From assembly GCF_035222275.1 (NCBI RefSeq), contig NC_085885.1:744001-808000 (forward strand): DNA of 64,000 bases, written 5' to 3'. This document shows, one piece after another, positions 34,992-47,739 of this stretch (position 1 is the first letter of the stretch; every line of letters begins with the position of its first letter). The stretch is from Podospora bellae-mahoneyi. Taxonomy: Eukaryota > Ascomycota > Sordariomycetes > Sordariales > Podosporaceae. The position numbers and the translations under genes were made by a program. The notes under the pieces were generated by a model. The model was not told the origin of the DNA and made no database searches. It was given only the letters and a program-made list of their open reading frames with translations.

Positions 34992-37073
34992 GTTCGCAGC
35001 TTAGAGCGCGAAGCCCATTGAACGGAAGCTGAAGTCTCGTCGGTTTGACCCGCACACTTAGTGGCAGACTTGAACCGATCTCGAAGTATGTATACGACAA
35101 AAGAAGACAGTCCAATGGGTCCGACGGCGGGTGTCGTCTCTCTTGGGCGGGCGGTGTCGTTATCGCGGTCTTGGGCGGGACTGGGGAGATGTCGGAGAAA
35201 TTTTTCTGACGTCCGACATCCAAAGTTGCCCTTATTTTGTGCCCCAGCCTCCGATACACAAGCTGCGTTTATGTGCTTGAAATTCCAAGGAAATACCAAA
35301 AATCCAGCCACATCCGTCAATTCCAAAGAATACTGAGCTCAACAAGGGCATTTTGATAACAACTACGAGCAACTCTCGTTTCATGCTTCGATTGACTCCG
35401 CATGATCGTGTATGTCTTCAAAGAGAAGCCAGCTAGCGAAGTGACGGATAACAAGGCACTATCTAATCAGAAGGCACCTCAGCTTGCAATTGGCCATCCA
35501 CGATAGAAATAGCGATCAAGATGCGTGCGGTTGGGATCGAATACTCATGGGGGAATATAAATGTGCAAGGCTAGCTTTACAAAGAAATCTTTAGGTGCAG
35601 GACGCATGGGTTGGAAGTTGGGGATGTGATAGAAAAGTGATACGACTCAGGCTCTCATGGGACTTACCTATCTCGGTTTCCATCTTCCGTCAGCCAGACC
35701 TTGACTGGGAAAGCCGTAGAACTTCAACATGCTCATCAGGTCTCCAGCGTCACCCAGTAAGCCTCAGGAAGGCCCCGAGAAAAGTCCGATTGTGTTTAAA
35801 AGAAGAGAACCGACTTTTGGTGTGCTTCACGGGGTCTAGAATCGTTCGAGTTCCGGTAGCATCGTCCACGCTGAGCCATGAGAGAGCATACGATGGTGTC
35901 TCAGAAGGTGTGGTATAAACAATAGTATCATGAAGAAGCACTAGTGGTGCGCAGCATTCGGCGGGAGGGAAGGATCTCGGCCGCCCGGAGCATGCAGCAC
36001 GGAGGACCGTTGCAACTTGACATTGCCGAGAGATGTTCCCCGGGTCTTGGATCGGAGATAACGGAGAGCTATCTAGACCCCTTAGATTACTATTCACACA
36101 CCATGTTTCTTGATGAGATACAGCTTCGCTCTCCATTGCCTCGAAGCATCCAAAGAACGGTGGTTATTAATTGAGACAGTATCAAACATACTGGCAGCCA
36201 CCTCGAAGATCAACTACTAATGATCATGCCGAGGCAGTCGAGGAATGGACGTCTCAACAAAGGAAAGATGCGGGGAGGCGGAGTGCTACAACAAACCCGT
36301 GGAGATCGGTGACAACATATGGGAATGGTAGCAATCCGTCTGTTCGGCTTTCCTCAAGCTTTCTTGCCCCAGCTTCCGGGGATAGACTCTGGGCTCTTAT
36401 ATCATCCAGGTAAAGACATGGACGAATGACATGAATGCCTAGGCACGCTTCAACGCGGCTTATGTTTCAATGCTGGATGGAGCATTGTGTGTCGCCCCCT
36501 GAGCGGGGTTCATAGTCCCGCTACCATCGTCATGCGGGGAAAGTACGCAGCCAACGAGATGTGATGCTCGGAATGGCGGAATCCAGTGGACATCGTGAGA
36601 ACATCTTCAGTCAAGTCACCAGCGGTGAGGTGGTGGAGAGAGAGCGAGAGCCGTGGACCTTTGGTATGGATACCCCGTGAGTTGTCTGCCTCGAAATGAT
36701 GGAGATTATGAGGCGCTTGGGGAGATTCTGGGGAAGAGGCAGAGCCACCCGCGTCACCCCCCGACCCCGCGACCCCCGCTTCCGCTGCATGCACTTCCAG
36801 TTCCGTGGCCGTGACCCACTCGGCCGTCCACTGCCAGTGCCATCCGGGGGGGGAAGGATGAACTGGTAGCTGGTACCCCTCGCCACTACTTTGTCCCCTA
36901 CTGTTTTCCGGCGCAACATGTATTTAAGGTCCTGCGGGGACGCCCTCTCGTCCTCGCTGCTTCCCCATTCCCCTCACAGCTTCCCACCTTGACACCTGAA
37001 ACAGCGAGCTGGTTTCGTTCTTCCTGTCCCAATCTGTCCATATCCCAAGCTGTTACACGAAGCTGCCAACATC
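34992..37073. other. Divergent intergenic region, TRF-like gene / aldehyde dehydrogenase
   Basis: Holds both promoters. A TATTTAAGG element at 36920-36928, 146 bases before the dehydrogenase ATG, is a reasonable TATA box. The central part (35.4-36.5 kb) has short frames on both strands with no recognisable product. Confidence 0.45.
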
Positions 37074-38692
37074 ATGGCCAACGTCTTCACCGAGCTCAAG
37101 ACCCCTACCACGGGCACCTACAAGCAGCCCACCGGACTGTATGTGGCTTCTCTTTCTTCCCCATAGTGAACCACTCACCCTAACCCTGACTTGTACAGCT
37201 TCATCAACAACGAGTTCGTCGAGGGTGTCGAGAAGAAGACCTTTGAGGTCATCAACCCCGCCACCGAGGAGGTCATCTGCTCCGTCCACGAAGCCACCGA
37301 GGCCGACGTCGACATTGCCGTCAAGGCTGCTCGCGATGCCTTCGAGGGCCCGTGGCGCCAGGTTACCCCTCAGCAGCGTGGAAACTTGCTGCTTAAGCTT
37401 GCCGACCTGATCGAGAAGAACCTTGAGCTCCTTGCTTCCGTCGAGTCCCTTGACAATGGCAAGTCCATCACCATGGCTCGTGGAGATGTTGGCGCCGTTG
37501 TTGGTTGCATTCGGTACTATGGCGGCTGGGCCGACAAGATTGAGGGCAAGACTATTGATATTGCGCCAGACATGTTCCACTACACCAGACTCGAGCCGGT
37601 GCGTTGTCCTTGGGTACGAAGCCACCATAAACTGCTGATGCTAACTGTCGTGTCATTTAGATTGGCGTCTGCGGCCAGATCATCCCATGGAACTTCCCAC
37701 TTCTGATGCTCGGCTGGAAGATTGGACCTGCTCTGGCTACCGGTAACACTGTTGTTCTCAAGACCGCTGAGCAAACGCCTTTGTCCGGTCTCGTCTTTGC
37801 TCAGTTCGTCAAGGAGGCTGGTTTCCCTCCCGGTGTTCTCAACATCATCTCTGGCTTCGGCAAGACTGCCGGCGCTGCCATCTCTTCCCATATGGACATC
37901 GACAAGGTCGCCTTTACTGGCTCCACTGTTGTTGGCCGCACCATCATGAAGGCCGCTGCCTCTTCTAACCTCAAGAAGGTCACCCTCGAACTGGGCGGCA
38001 AGTCCCCCAATATCGTCTTCAACGATGCCGATATCGAGCAGACCATCAGCTGGGTCAACTTTGGTATCTACTTCAACCACGGCCAGTGCTGCTGCGCCGG
38101 ATCTCGTATCTACGTGCAGTCCGGCATCTACGACAAGTTCGTCGCCGCTTTCAAGAAGCGCGCTGAGGCGAACAAGGTCGGCGACCCATTCCACCCTGAG
38201 ACCTTCCAAGGCCCCCAGGTGTCTCAGCTCCAATACGATCGTATCATGGAGTACATTGAGTCCGGCAAGAGCGAAGGCGCTACAGTCGAGACTGGTGGTG
38301 CCCGTCACGGTGACAAGGGCTACTTCATCCAGCCCACCATCTTCACCAACGTCAGCCCCAAGATGAAGATCATGCAGGAAGAGATCTTCGGCCCCGTCTG
38401 CGCTATCGCCAAGTTCGACACCGAGGAGGAGGTCCTCCAGATGGCCCACGACACCATTTATGGTCTTGCCTCTGCTGTCCACACCAAGGATCTCAACACC
38501 GCGATCCGGGTCGCCAACTCCCTCCGTGCCGGTACCGTCTGGGTCAACTGCTACAACCTGCTTTCGCACCAGCTGCCATTCGGTGGTTATGCTCAGAGTG
38601 GTATCGGGCGCGAGTTGGGTGAGGAGGCTTTGGCCAACTACACGCAACACAAGTCTGTCGCCATCAGATTGGGTGGTGCGTTGTTTGGTTAA
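37074..38692 (+). CDS. NAD(P)+-dependent aldehyde dehydrogenase
   Basis: Oxidises aldehydes (probably acetaldehyde) to acids. Three exons (37074-37138, 37199-37598, 37661-38692) give 498 residues, standard for ALDH. The cofactor site has [20 protein letters not shown] and FTGSTVVGR. The catalytic Glu is in [15 protein letters not shown], and the nucleophile Cys is the middle one in GQCCCAGSR (about C299). Also present are QEEIFGPV and [15 protein letters not shown]. There is no clear mitochondrial presequence ([14 protein letters not shown]), so it is probably cytosolic. It resembles fungal AldA/ALD5-type enzymes of ethanol catabolism. Codon use is strongly C-ending, suggesting high expression. 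G-rich runs in the promoter could be CreA-type sites, which is only a guess. Confidence 0.96.
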
Positions 38693-39870
38693 GCGTCTTG
38701 CTGTCGGGATAGGGTAAAAGTGTGTCTGGTTCAGGGGTAATGAATTGGGAGCTTGATGTATTCTTACAATGTAACGTACTCTGGGTTGCGGGTTAGGCCT
38801 AATCTTTGGGTGTATCAGGGTTACGAAGTAATGACAAAACGCGATGATATTCGAACATTTTATGATACGTCCTCTTGAACCACACGTTGTCATGTATGGC
38901 CAAATTATGGTCTTCAAAAGAAGTGATGATACATGTACCTTTTGAAGGCCTTTGGCAATCCACGATAACTCTGCCATGTTTTTGACCGGTAGAGATCAAG
39001 GCGCATCCCTTTCTGCTTCCGGTCTTGTGGGCATACGGAGGGCAGTGCTCTCCGCCAGGGCACATCGGCTGGGCACATCGGCTCGGCCTCTCTCTGTGCA
39101 GGAGTCTGGGGGCGAGGATTCTCGGTTTCTTGGGGTTTGACCAACTGCTGGAGGGTCTCTTCCCAGGGCGAGAGTTGATGGCATTTTGATGCTTGAGTTT
39201 GATGGATTGGTTGGTGCTGGGGTGTCTTGTTGCTACCAATAGGTTGAAAAGAAGAGTGAAAGGATGAGGTTTGATGGACCGGTATTAGTGGTCTCTACCG
39301 CGTTATTTATGCATTTTGAGAGGAACCGGTGATGAGATTGAAACCTAAATTGACCTTGTTACCAAGAATGTGAGACAGACATGTCTATCTGGACGGGCCT
39401 GGTGACGATTCTAGGTGCTACAAGACTGATCCGGTATCAGGGTACATTACCTAAAACTCTAGAAAAAGGAACTGTTTGTTGAAGGAATAGCGGGTGAGGC
39501 GTTGCGTTTGGGTGTTTGTTTGTGGCCCTGAATATGCCGTGGGATAATGAGAGAGGGCACGTGAGAGGATGAGTGGTCTTGCTAGTCTTGGTCAGGCTTG
39601 CAAGTAGGTCTTGCCATTTTAACGATGGATGACTTGGTGGTTCTTTCCTCATGGGCATAGGCGAACTGAACACCTGCCTACACCTGAAACGGGACCCCAC
39701 CACGTCACATACCCACATGTTCAGGTTGGCTTATTGCAACTGAGCTGGACGCATATTTTCCGCTGGACTTCCAATATGTAGCATACGAAAAAGAAACAGT
39801 CCCATTCAAGCTAGCTATACCGACAGCAGCAAAACCTGTAAGAGATTGTCCAGGACCAACTAGACCTTTG
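38693..39870. other. Convergent intergenic region
   Basis: Between the dehydrogenase (+) and the transporter (-). No gene seen. Short overlapping frames at 38.8-39.2 kb on both strands look accidental. Confidence 0.5.
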
Positions 39871-41298
39871 CTAATTCCGTTTCCTCGTCACCTTCTTGAT
39901 GACCTTTCTCATCCCATCTCCGACCTTCTCGCCCTCCTCCCTCGCCTTCTCCAGCCCGCCTGGTTTCAGCCCACCAGGCAAGAACCACCACATCAACAAG
40001 ATGAAAATGAGAATCGCCAGACAGATCGGCTGCAACACTTCCACCCCCTTACTCTGAGCGATGGCCCCCACCGCAAACGGGAACAGTGCCGCGCCCCCTC
40101 CGCCGAATGCTGCAGCAAATCCAATCGCTGAAACATGATAATCGCTCGGCAGCAACTTTGTCGCCGCCACAATCGCCGCCGGAAATAACGGACCCAAGAA
40201 GAAACCCAAGAACGTAGCAAAGGTTGCCGATGCCGCGAAGTTGGGTACAGTCCAGTAGAGGACTTGCATCACAATCGAGAGCACCAGATAGATGGTGATG
40301 GCAAGCTTTTCTCCTATCCTCCCTGTGACAAAACCCAACACCACCCGTCCCACTGTCAATCCAAGCCAGAAGAAAGTAACAGTCAGACCAGCCAGAAAAG
40401 GTTCAGCATTGCGGACTCGCAACATAAACGTTGTGATCCACCCTCCCAGCGACACCTCGGCGCCTACATACCCAAGCAGGAACATGGCGAGGATCCAAGT
40501 AATGGGTTCTTTGAGCACTGTTCGAGTCGTGGTTCTCTTTCCACCAGTGGTATCTAAAAACTGAGCTCTGTAGAGCTTGGCCGTCGCCCTCCAGAATGCC
40601 GCCGTTAGGAATACGAGACCGACACCATCCAGACCAATCATCACATAGTAAAACGTGTACCACTCCAATCCTCCCTTGGTCACCATCGCTGTCGCAATCA
40701 AGGGTCCGATGGTGGCGCCTAAACCGTAAGCGCCGTGAAGAAGACCGAGAAGCTCATTGGCGTTGTGCATATTGCCTATCCAAGCGTTCCAAGCACTGTC
40801 TTCGATGCCATTACCGTAGCCGGTGAAAGCTAGGACGACTGGCAGAACGGGATAGGGCGGGTGGAAGACAAGCGGAATGATACCAATGAGACGACAAACG
40901 GGACCGAGGACGGCGATACCAACTTGCCCGAAGTGGTGGTGGACCAGTGAATTGCTGAGTGCTGCGAGGGTGTACCCTATGAAGGGAGACAGGAAGACAA
41001 GGGAGACGGCGGTGTAGGAGATGGAATAGTATGTTTCGATGTAGGGAAGAAGGGCACCGACAGCGCCGTCAGTCATACCCATGAGGATGAAAGCGTATAT
41101 GGTGCCGAGAAAGCGGAAGATGTTTGTGGCGGATTGGTTCCATCGTTGTTGGAGGGGAGGAGCCGAGGCTTCCTCATCCGTGGTCTCTTCCGACAAGTCG
41201 ACCTTTTCAGGATCGCGTGCTGGGATGATGGACTCATCCATCTTCCTGGGACTATTGGGATTGTCGACACCGACGTGGTCTGGACTGGCGGTCGACAT
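39871..41298 (-). CDS. Major facilitator superfamily transporter
   Basis: Membrane transporter of 475 residues with about 12 hydrophobic segments. The N-terminal cytosolic part is acidic. Segment 1 begins NIFRFLGTIYAFILMGMTDG, followed by GALLPYIETYYSISYTAVSL and FLSPFIGYTLAALSN. A mid-protein motif is GYGNGIEDSAWNAWIGNM. The second half has GWITTFMLR, ATFLGFFLGPLFPAAIVAAT and FAAAFGGGGAALFPFAVGAI. The C-terminus is basic (KKVTRKRN). It looks like the fungal group annotated as BSC6/FucP-like MFS; the substrate is unknown. Start chosen at MSTASPDHV; an in-frame upstream ATG at 41433 would add 45 residues. No intron needed. Confidence 0.88.
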   Translation of the reverse strand: MSTASPDHVGVDNPNSPRKMDESIIPARDPEKVDLSEETTDEEASAPPLQQRWNQSATNIFRFLGTIYAFILMGMTDGAVGALLPYIETYYSISYTAVSLVFLSPFIGYTLAALSNSLVHHHFGQVGIAVLGPVCRLIGIIPLVFHPPYPVLPVVLAFTGYGNGIEDSAWNAWIGNMHNANELLGLLHGAYGLGATIGPLIATAMVTKGGLEWYTFYYVMIGLDGVGLVFLTAAFWRATAKLYRAQFLDTTGGKRTTTRTVLKEPITWILAMFLLGYVGAEVSLGGWITTFMLRVRNAEPFLAGLTVTFFWLGLTVGRVVLGFVTGRIGEKLAITIYLVLSIVMQVLYWTVPNFAASATFATFLGFFLGPLFPAAIVAATKLLPSDYHVSAIGFAAAFGGGGAALFPFAVGAIAQSKGVEVLQPICLAILIFILLMWWFLPGGLKPGGLEKAREEGEKVGDGMRKVIKKVTRKRN

Positions 41299-44200
41299 GG
41301 TGACGGGAGACTGGCGGGCGGATGATGAAGTAGAGTCGGGACGCAATCTCAACCACGGCCATGGAAGACCTCTCATATACACGATGGATCCGACCCCGGC
41401 CTCGTCAGATATCGCGACAGCAAGATCAACCACACCGCATTCTAGAACCTTTCACGAGAGGAAAGAAGCCCCGAAGTAGAGGCGGCTTGAGTGTGGGGGG
41501 AGGGGCAAAACAAGGGCCTTGTGGGCTGCATACTTTTTTTCTACGTTAGCCCCGGGGAAGAGCGCTTGCCTTGCATTGGCGGCATTCTTCATATCCCGCT
41601 CTTAAACCCGTGTTTTTTTTTTTTGTTCTCTGACAGTAGCATTTCACGACTGACAAACCAGCATCCGATGACGTTCCATCAAGGCTTGAAAGAACGGGGG
41701 GGCTTGGCGAGAACACCAACACTGTGGACAAGTTCCCGAGGATCTGCCGCCGGCCCGTGCCAACCGGACCATCTGGACCTGACTCTCTTCGCTTTAGGGT
41801 CCCATGACCAGTTTGCAATATTTTGCGTATATATTGCTTATTGGGGGACTTTTGGGAGGTTGGGTGTCGGTGTGAATAATACAATCACTGCGGGGTGGGT
41901 TTGGGATTCAGCCGATGTTTTGGCGGGGCGGGCCGAGTCTTATCATGGAACGAGATGGTGGTGTCGAGTTGGATGAATGTCGGTTGAACATCGGGAAAGT
42001 GTCATGGCCCGAGGGGCTATTCCTGGGGTCTAGGAGTCATTCAGGATTTGACTTAGTATCATTGTCAGCCGGGACACGAGGATGAAGCTGTAGCTTCTGG
42101 GGGTCGACGATGGTGCCGGGATGCTAATGCGGAGCGGACAGGTGTGGGTCTTTCGGAAGAGGTCGAACGGTTTTGTCCCGAAATGGAAACTCCGCTCACG
42201 GTATCCCGACTGGCGACCGACTTTATATCATCACCACCGCCCTCGATGCGGGTTGTGTTACCTCTCGTAATTGCGGGCCATATTCCTCCATGGGGATGAA
42301 TCCTGAGGCTTATCAGGACCAACGACACTTTGCAAACGACGCACTTCCGATGTTTTGCCGTGCGAGCTGACCGAAGTCTAAAAGAGAAGCGGAACCAGAT
42401 TCGTCAAACTCTTGACATATTCGTCGAGCTGAGGGCTTTCGGGAAAGCCAAAGGAGACCGGCTGGATAGGGGACAATAGCTGGGTCAGAGAGATGGTCAC
42501 GGACAGGTGTCAGGAGCCGGCGCCAAGACAAGGTTGCGGGAACCACGCCTGTGCCTCACTATCAACAACAGGTCATGAAAGAAGTTAAGATTTCTAATAC
42601 AGGTATGTCCACCATGTTGCTCTTCACATTAATCTCTGGCTAATACTCCCATAGTTTCGTTCCATCTTATTACATCCGACATGCCCCTGTGCCTGGATTC
42701 GAGACCGAACCCCTCCCCCGCCATCAACCTCGTCTTTCGAAAGGAACCAAGATGTTCTGTATTCTCCGTGTCATATCTCTCTTGGCGTCTCTAGGCTGGC
42801 GGGGCTGGTATGTGGCTTGAACTAAGACGTTGCCATCTCGCGTTGGTTCTGAGCTGAAGAAGTCCAAACGATCCTCTCGGTGATCCCGGGCTTTGGCCCC
42901 CTCATGGTGGGAGCAACTGGAGCTGGTGTTGGTCAGCATTTAGTACAGATCAGTCGGGGCGATGTATCAAGAACGAAGACCTACTGGCAACTCTCGGGCA
43001 TTTTGGGGGAAAGGCTGGATGTTTGACAAGTTCTCTGGTGGTGGTGAAGTCAAGATGTTGGGACTGACTGATAGCAGGACTTACCAGCATCAACAAATGC
43101 AACCGGCAGACTCAGGGGTATATATCTGCTCGCCTCATCGTTACGACCACCATCCGTCCTGCCCATTACCAAGCCCAACGCACCAAACACCATACTGATA
43201 TTGGCATGGCAGCCCTCCTTTGTCGACTTGGGCTACCCCCCATCACATGTAACATCTGCAAGGCTCAACTGAAACCGACAAGCCACACACTACAAATTAC
43301 AACACAGTCTACGCGTATGGTTCAAAAGCGCATACTTTCACGCCTCTGGGACACTCCAGCATCTGCAGGGTTCGTGGTAAACACTGCCGGAAAAGGGTAC
43401 CGTTGCCCTTGGGGTGTGGTAGGGTGATACCCCACAAACGTTGTGCGTCGGTATGGGGGAGCATCATCTCATTATCCCCCGGCAGAAAACAGCTGGCCAA
43501 CAACAATGGGGGAACATAGACCAGAGATCCTTCTTCAGAAGCTTTTTCCTCATTGGAAGCATAATTGGTGCCGGAGGCAGCAAACACGGGACCGAGCCCC
43601 AACACACCGAAACAAAATCCGGTGGTTGTGGTGTGTGTGAGGTTGTATGGGGCGGCTATCAACGAACCATGTCAATACCCCATGGTCACACATGACGGTA
43701 GTTTTCTGCAGAAGCTCCGCGGGCTCCGAATTTCCCATTTTGCCACATGGCCACCCTCACAATGTTCATCGCCTGGCGCCTGTCGCGGCTGAATGACCAC
43801 ACCCTTTCAAGCTCAGACACCACGTCTGCACACGCCATCGAAGGAACTTTGGACCCCTGTCGCCTGGTCATGACACACCACACAAAGACCTCACCGGTTT
43901 GTGTGGTTCCAAGTAAGCGCCATAAGCGCAGAGTTACACAAAGTTAGCTCAAATTCTAAAGAGATAAGGCTGCGGGTGAGACGGGAGGGACGGGTAAGAT
44001 GACGATGAGTAAACGTCTGGTTTGTTTCCGACTGACGCCACATGGGTTGTCTCTACCCTACAGGGCAGCTTGGATCAGATGAACTAACGAACCCTCCCTC
44101 TCAAGTCCGAAAACAGCACATGCCATGGTTGGGGACCTTCTACATTAGGGTGTTGTTGTCTACACGTTTTATGCATCAGCCTAGATGCAAGTCAGCGCGG

Positions 44201-45019
44201 CAGTCCATCTGCAAGCGGAAGCGAGAGAAATAAGACTTGACACATGAAACAAGTTTGGAGCAGAGAAGACAGGAGTCTATAGCAATATCACGATGGTGTT
44301 TCTTTTTACCAGATTGGATCAGACGTAATCCGAGCATTTGGGGTCCGAGAATGGTCTCGGCATGGTTTTCTGGGGGCCAAAAGCTGCCGTGCCACAGTCA
44401 TTGTTAAGTGCAGGTCTTACAAAGAATTTGGCAGCCTGATATGCAAAGGCATATGCACCTCAGCCCTATACATCATCACCTCTCTACTTTCTAATTGCTC
44501 TCTCTTGGTTGCCTGAGCAGGTGCATTTGCGGCGTGGTCTTGTGGGAAATGTTGTAAAGTCCGTCAGGAGATACGGTCCGGGCTTTCCACTTTGGTCTCT
44601 GACGAGGCTGTAGGGAGGGAGAGAAGGAGGCTGGAGGAGACAGGAGTAGGAAGGCAGCCACCATACGGAAGAGAGGTCAAAAGCTATGTACCTCCCCGGG
44701 TAAGGTTGTGTTGCATGATGAGGCAAGAATCTTTAGGGGTTGTTCTCTTTGAGGGTGCATAGTACTCTCGAGACCTCTTTCGAGACACAGGAGGAGGGCT
44801 TGGTATCATTTCTCTGTTGACATTGCACACTACCTTGGGCTTCCGTCGCTCGGACCCCCTTCAACATCTACTCCTCGAATTATTGGAGGTTGTCATAAGG
44901 ATGCAGCATATGCATCTTTCATGGTCGTTGCCGCCGTGCCTGGTTGCAGTTTCACAGGCATTATTAACGTACATCCTGTCCAGGGAAGCAAGCTACGATG
45001 GGTGTTCACACTCATAAAA
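41299..45019. other. 3.7-kb gene-poor region
   Basis: Only short overlapping frames on both strands. A possible signal-peptide-like start at 42751 (MFCILRVISLLASLG) leads to no sustained frame. Beginning of the accessory-looking block that continues to about 52.7 kb. Confidence 0.5.
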
Positions 45020-45121
45020 TCTTCCGTAGTATAGTGGTCAGTATGTGAGCTTGTCAATTCCTCGACTCCACCAGTCGGAATAACAACGCTCGAGACCCGG
45101 GTTCAATTCCCGGCGGGAGAG
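45020..45121 (+). tRNA. tRNA-Asp (GUC), intron-containing
   Basis: The acceptor stem TCTTCCG pairs with CGGGAGA (one G-U), with discriminator G. The D-arm reads TAGTATAGTGGTCAGTAT, the usual tRNA-Asp sequence. The anticodon GTC is at 45053-45055 in loop TTGTCA-C, with stem TGAGC/GCTCG. The T-arm is CCCGGGTTCAATTCCCGG. A 30-nt intron (45057-45086) sits one base 3' of the anticodon, the standard nuclear position. Internal A and B boxes are intact. Confidence 0.93.
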
Positions 45122-45553
45122 TACCACGCGTTTTTTATTTTCCAGCTTTTTTTTTCAAGCTGAATGTGCTTGTTCTCTTTTGGTACTAAAAACAAGGGGG
45201 ATGTAGACCCGTCTGGCTTCTTCTGTAGGGTGCCGCACCCCACCCAGACTGGCTTCTTGTTGCTTCTGTGACATGCTAGATGCCTCGATGAAGCCCTGCG
45301 TATTTCAAAGGTCATACTTAACAACCGCTATTGACAGGTTCTCTCTCCTACTCACAGAGATGGAAACGTACTTCCATCTGTAGTATGCCTATGACTTATC
45401 TTCTGATTCAAGGCTCACTCGCGTGGCCCCAGCTGATCTTTGTCCACGATCTCTTCCAGACCTCAACTCCTCTCTTCTTCCCTTTCCGTTTCTGAAACAA
45501 ACTATTCAATCTGCCACGACTCTCCTGCAAACAACAATCACCACGACGCTGCA
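45122..45553. other. Spacer between tRNA-Asp and the amidase relic
   Basis: Contains the tRNA terminator and the former promoter of the amidase. No gene seen. Confidence 0.45.
45131..45136 (+). terminator. RNA polymerase III terminator of tRNA-Asp
   Basis: T6 run ten bases after the tRNA 3' end; a second, longer T run follows at about 45147-45155. Confidence 0.8.
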
Positions 45554-47436
45554 ATGTGGGGGCAGCTCAATATCACTCACACAGTTGTCGTTGCCTGTCT
45601 TGTGGCGGGGGGTGTCGTGGTTCATGGCACAGGAGAGCGATTGCGGTATATGGCCATGGAAACGAATCTGCGATGCTAACCTCGAATTTCTAGCCCTCCC
45701 ATCCACCCGGGACCTCTCCATCGACACCCTACAGGACCTTTTGACCAACGGGACGACCACGTCAGAAGACCTCGCCAAGACTTACCTCGCCCGGATTGCT
45801 GAAATCAACCTGTCGACTCGCTCGTTCTTGGAAGTCAGTCCCTTCGCTCTAGAAGATGCACGCAAGCGGGACAGCGAAAGGCGAGGGACGGGGGTGAGGT
45901 CAAAGATGCATGGGATTCCGATTTTGGTCAAGGGGTCGGTTAGTATTGATGGGTTGAACAGCTCTGCAGGGTCGTACTGCCTGCTTGGCTCTCGGACAAG
46001 AAATGAGGCTTCTGCCGTTGCTCGTTTGCGAGCTGCTGATGCTGTCATTTTAGGGACGACAGACTGACCTAAATGGGGCAGCTCACGTTCGTCCGGCCAG
46101 ACGGCCTCGAACGGCTGGAGTGCTGTCGGGGGGCAGACTTGTGGTGTTTACTATCGCGAACAGGATCCTTGCGGAAGTAGTAGTGGGAGTGGTGTTGCTG
46201 TTGCGCTTGGGTTGGCGGCTAGGGCGGTGGAGGTTGAGGTAGGTATATTTGTATTATGCTTTACCCGGGTGGATGAAGCTGACTGACGGACGGTTGTGAA
46301 GACAATGGGGAGCATCACCTGCCCGCTATGCGGGGCAATCTTGTGAGCATCAAGACGACTTCGGGGCTTGTTCCTCGGGACAATGTGATTGTCACAAGAT
46401 TCCGCGGCCCTGTTGGCCCCATGACCCGCACTGTTCAAGATGCTGCGATTATGCTTTAATTTCATGGCAGGACCGACTTCAGAAGACCCTGACAGTTTAC
46501 GGATTCCGTTTTCGATTGTGCCGGACTATACAAAGTCGCTTGAAGCTTGGTGGGTTGGTCAACAGCCGTCTTGCTGTTCCGCGCAACAATGGGGATGACC
46601 CGTTCGTGGCGAAGATGGATCTCGCTCCGGTGATGGAGCAGTTTGATGGGGTTTTGGATGTTGTCAGAGGACTTGGGGCGAGGATTATTGATGATGCGAA
46701 TTACTCCTCTTATGAGGAAATCAACGCTGCTGATGCGCCACAGGGCCAATTCGGGCCGTCGGAGTATCGGTTTGATATCGAGAGGTGTTTTCGAAGTCTG
46801 GCGGTTCACCTGTATGGTATTCAGACTGTGGAGGATCTCATCAACTGCACCAAGACTCTCCCCAAAGAATAATACCCCGCTCGCGGCGTTGCTTACTGGG
46901 AGCAGGTGGTCAAGTCTGCTGACTTCGGGTCGCCCGAGATGGCCAAAGAAATCGAGAGAATGAGAGACCTCGGCGGGACAAGGGGGATTGATGCTGTCAT
47001 TGACACCCACAAGGCCGACGCGATTGTATTCCCATCAGTATGCTCCTCGGATGTACCCGGCCTTGTTGGGTACCCGGTTGTTTGTGTGCCGCTGGGGTTT
47101 TTACCCGAGGGGACAGAGGTGGAGAGGAATACAAAGGGGAGATTTGGTGGAGCAAGCGCCTGGCATACCGTGAGTAATTCCTCCCCGTGTGATCCGCCAC
47201 TGTACGGACCTCCACCACTTTTTTTTTTTTTTTTTAAGTTTTGGGTTGAGTTCATTGGGAAGCCGTTCACCGAGGAGAAGTTGATTGAGCTGGCGTATGC
47301 TTTCGAGCAACATACTCAGATTGGGAGGCAAAGGAAGCCGGTGGTGGTGCCCGTTGCTGATATTTGTGATATTTTGCGAGAGAGGAGGGTTGTGTGGAGG
47401 GTTTGGGGTAAACTACGGGAATGGTTTGTGATATGA
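45554..47436 (+). pseudogene. Decayed amidase-signature-family gene
   Basis: Amidases of this family hydrolyse amides with a Ser-cisSer-Lys triad. The relic starts with a signal-peptide-like MWGQLNITHTVVVACLVAGG. An amidase N-terminus follows in another frame (LSIDTLQDLLTNGTTTSEDL, YLARIAEINLSTRSFLEVSP), with the Lys motif MHGIPILVKGSVSIDG. The Gly/Ser motif GSSSGSGVAVALGLAA comes after an in-frame TGA at 46065-46067; a small deletion and insertion around it can explain the break. Further pieces (PFVAKMDLAPVMEQFDGVLD, DAVIDTHKADAIVFPS, VGYPVVCVPLGFLPEGTEV, EEKLIELAYAFEQHTQ) lie in shifting frames with more stops. At least four disablements are visible and introns do not explain them. A T17 run sits at about 47220-47236. 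Most likely a non-functional host gene copy. Confidence 0.8.
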
Positions 47437-47739
47437 GTGGCTCAGGGAAACATTTGGGTTGGAAGGGGGAGGGGGGGTAGTTATACGTAGCTTTATGGGT
47501 GTGGACTTGTGGAATAGTATGTCTCCCTCATTTGAACTTACCATACGTAGCTACATCTCTCACACATCACAGGATTTCACGCAGCAAAAGCCTTTGCGAA
47601 GAACTCGGCGGTACCTATCTAAGCGTCTACGTGATTCAAGAGCTGATTAAAAGTCTTCCTTCCCTGGATCGGTTGTTTCGTCCAACAACGCCAAAAGATC
47701 TTGAATAGCCCTCCTTCCTGCATTCTCCCTCCAACAGTT

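Noticed and set aside
42751-42820. Signal-peptide-like start MFCILRVISLLASLG
   Set aside because: The frame stops after about 20 codons, and no acceptor leading to a coding exon could be supported.
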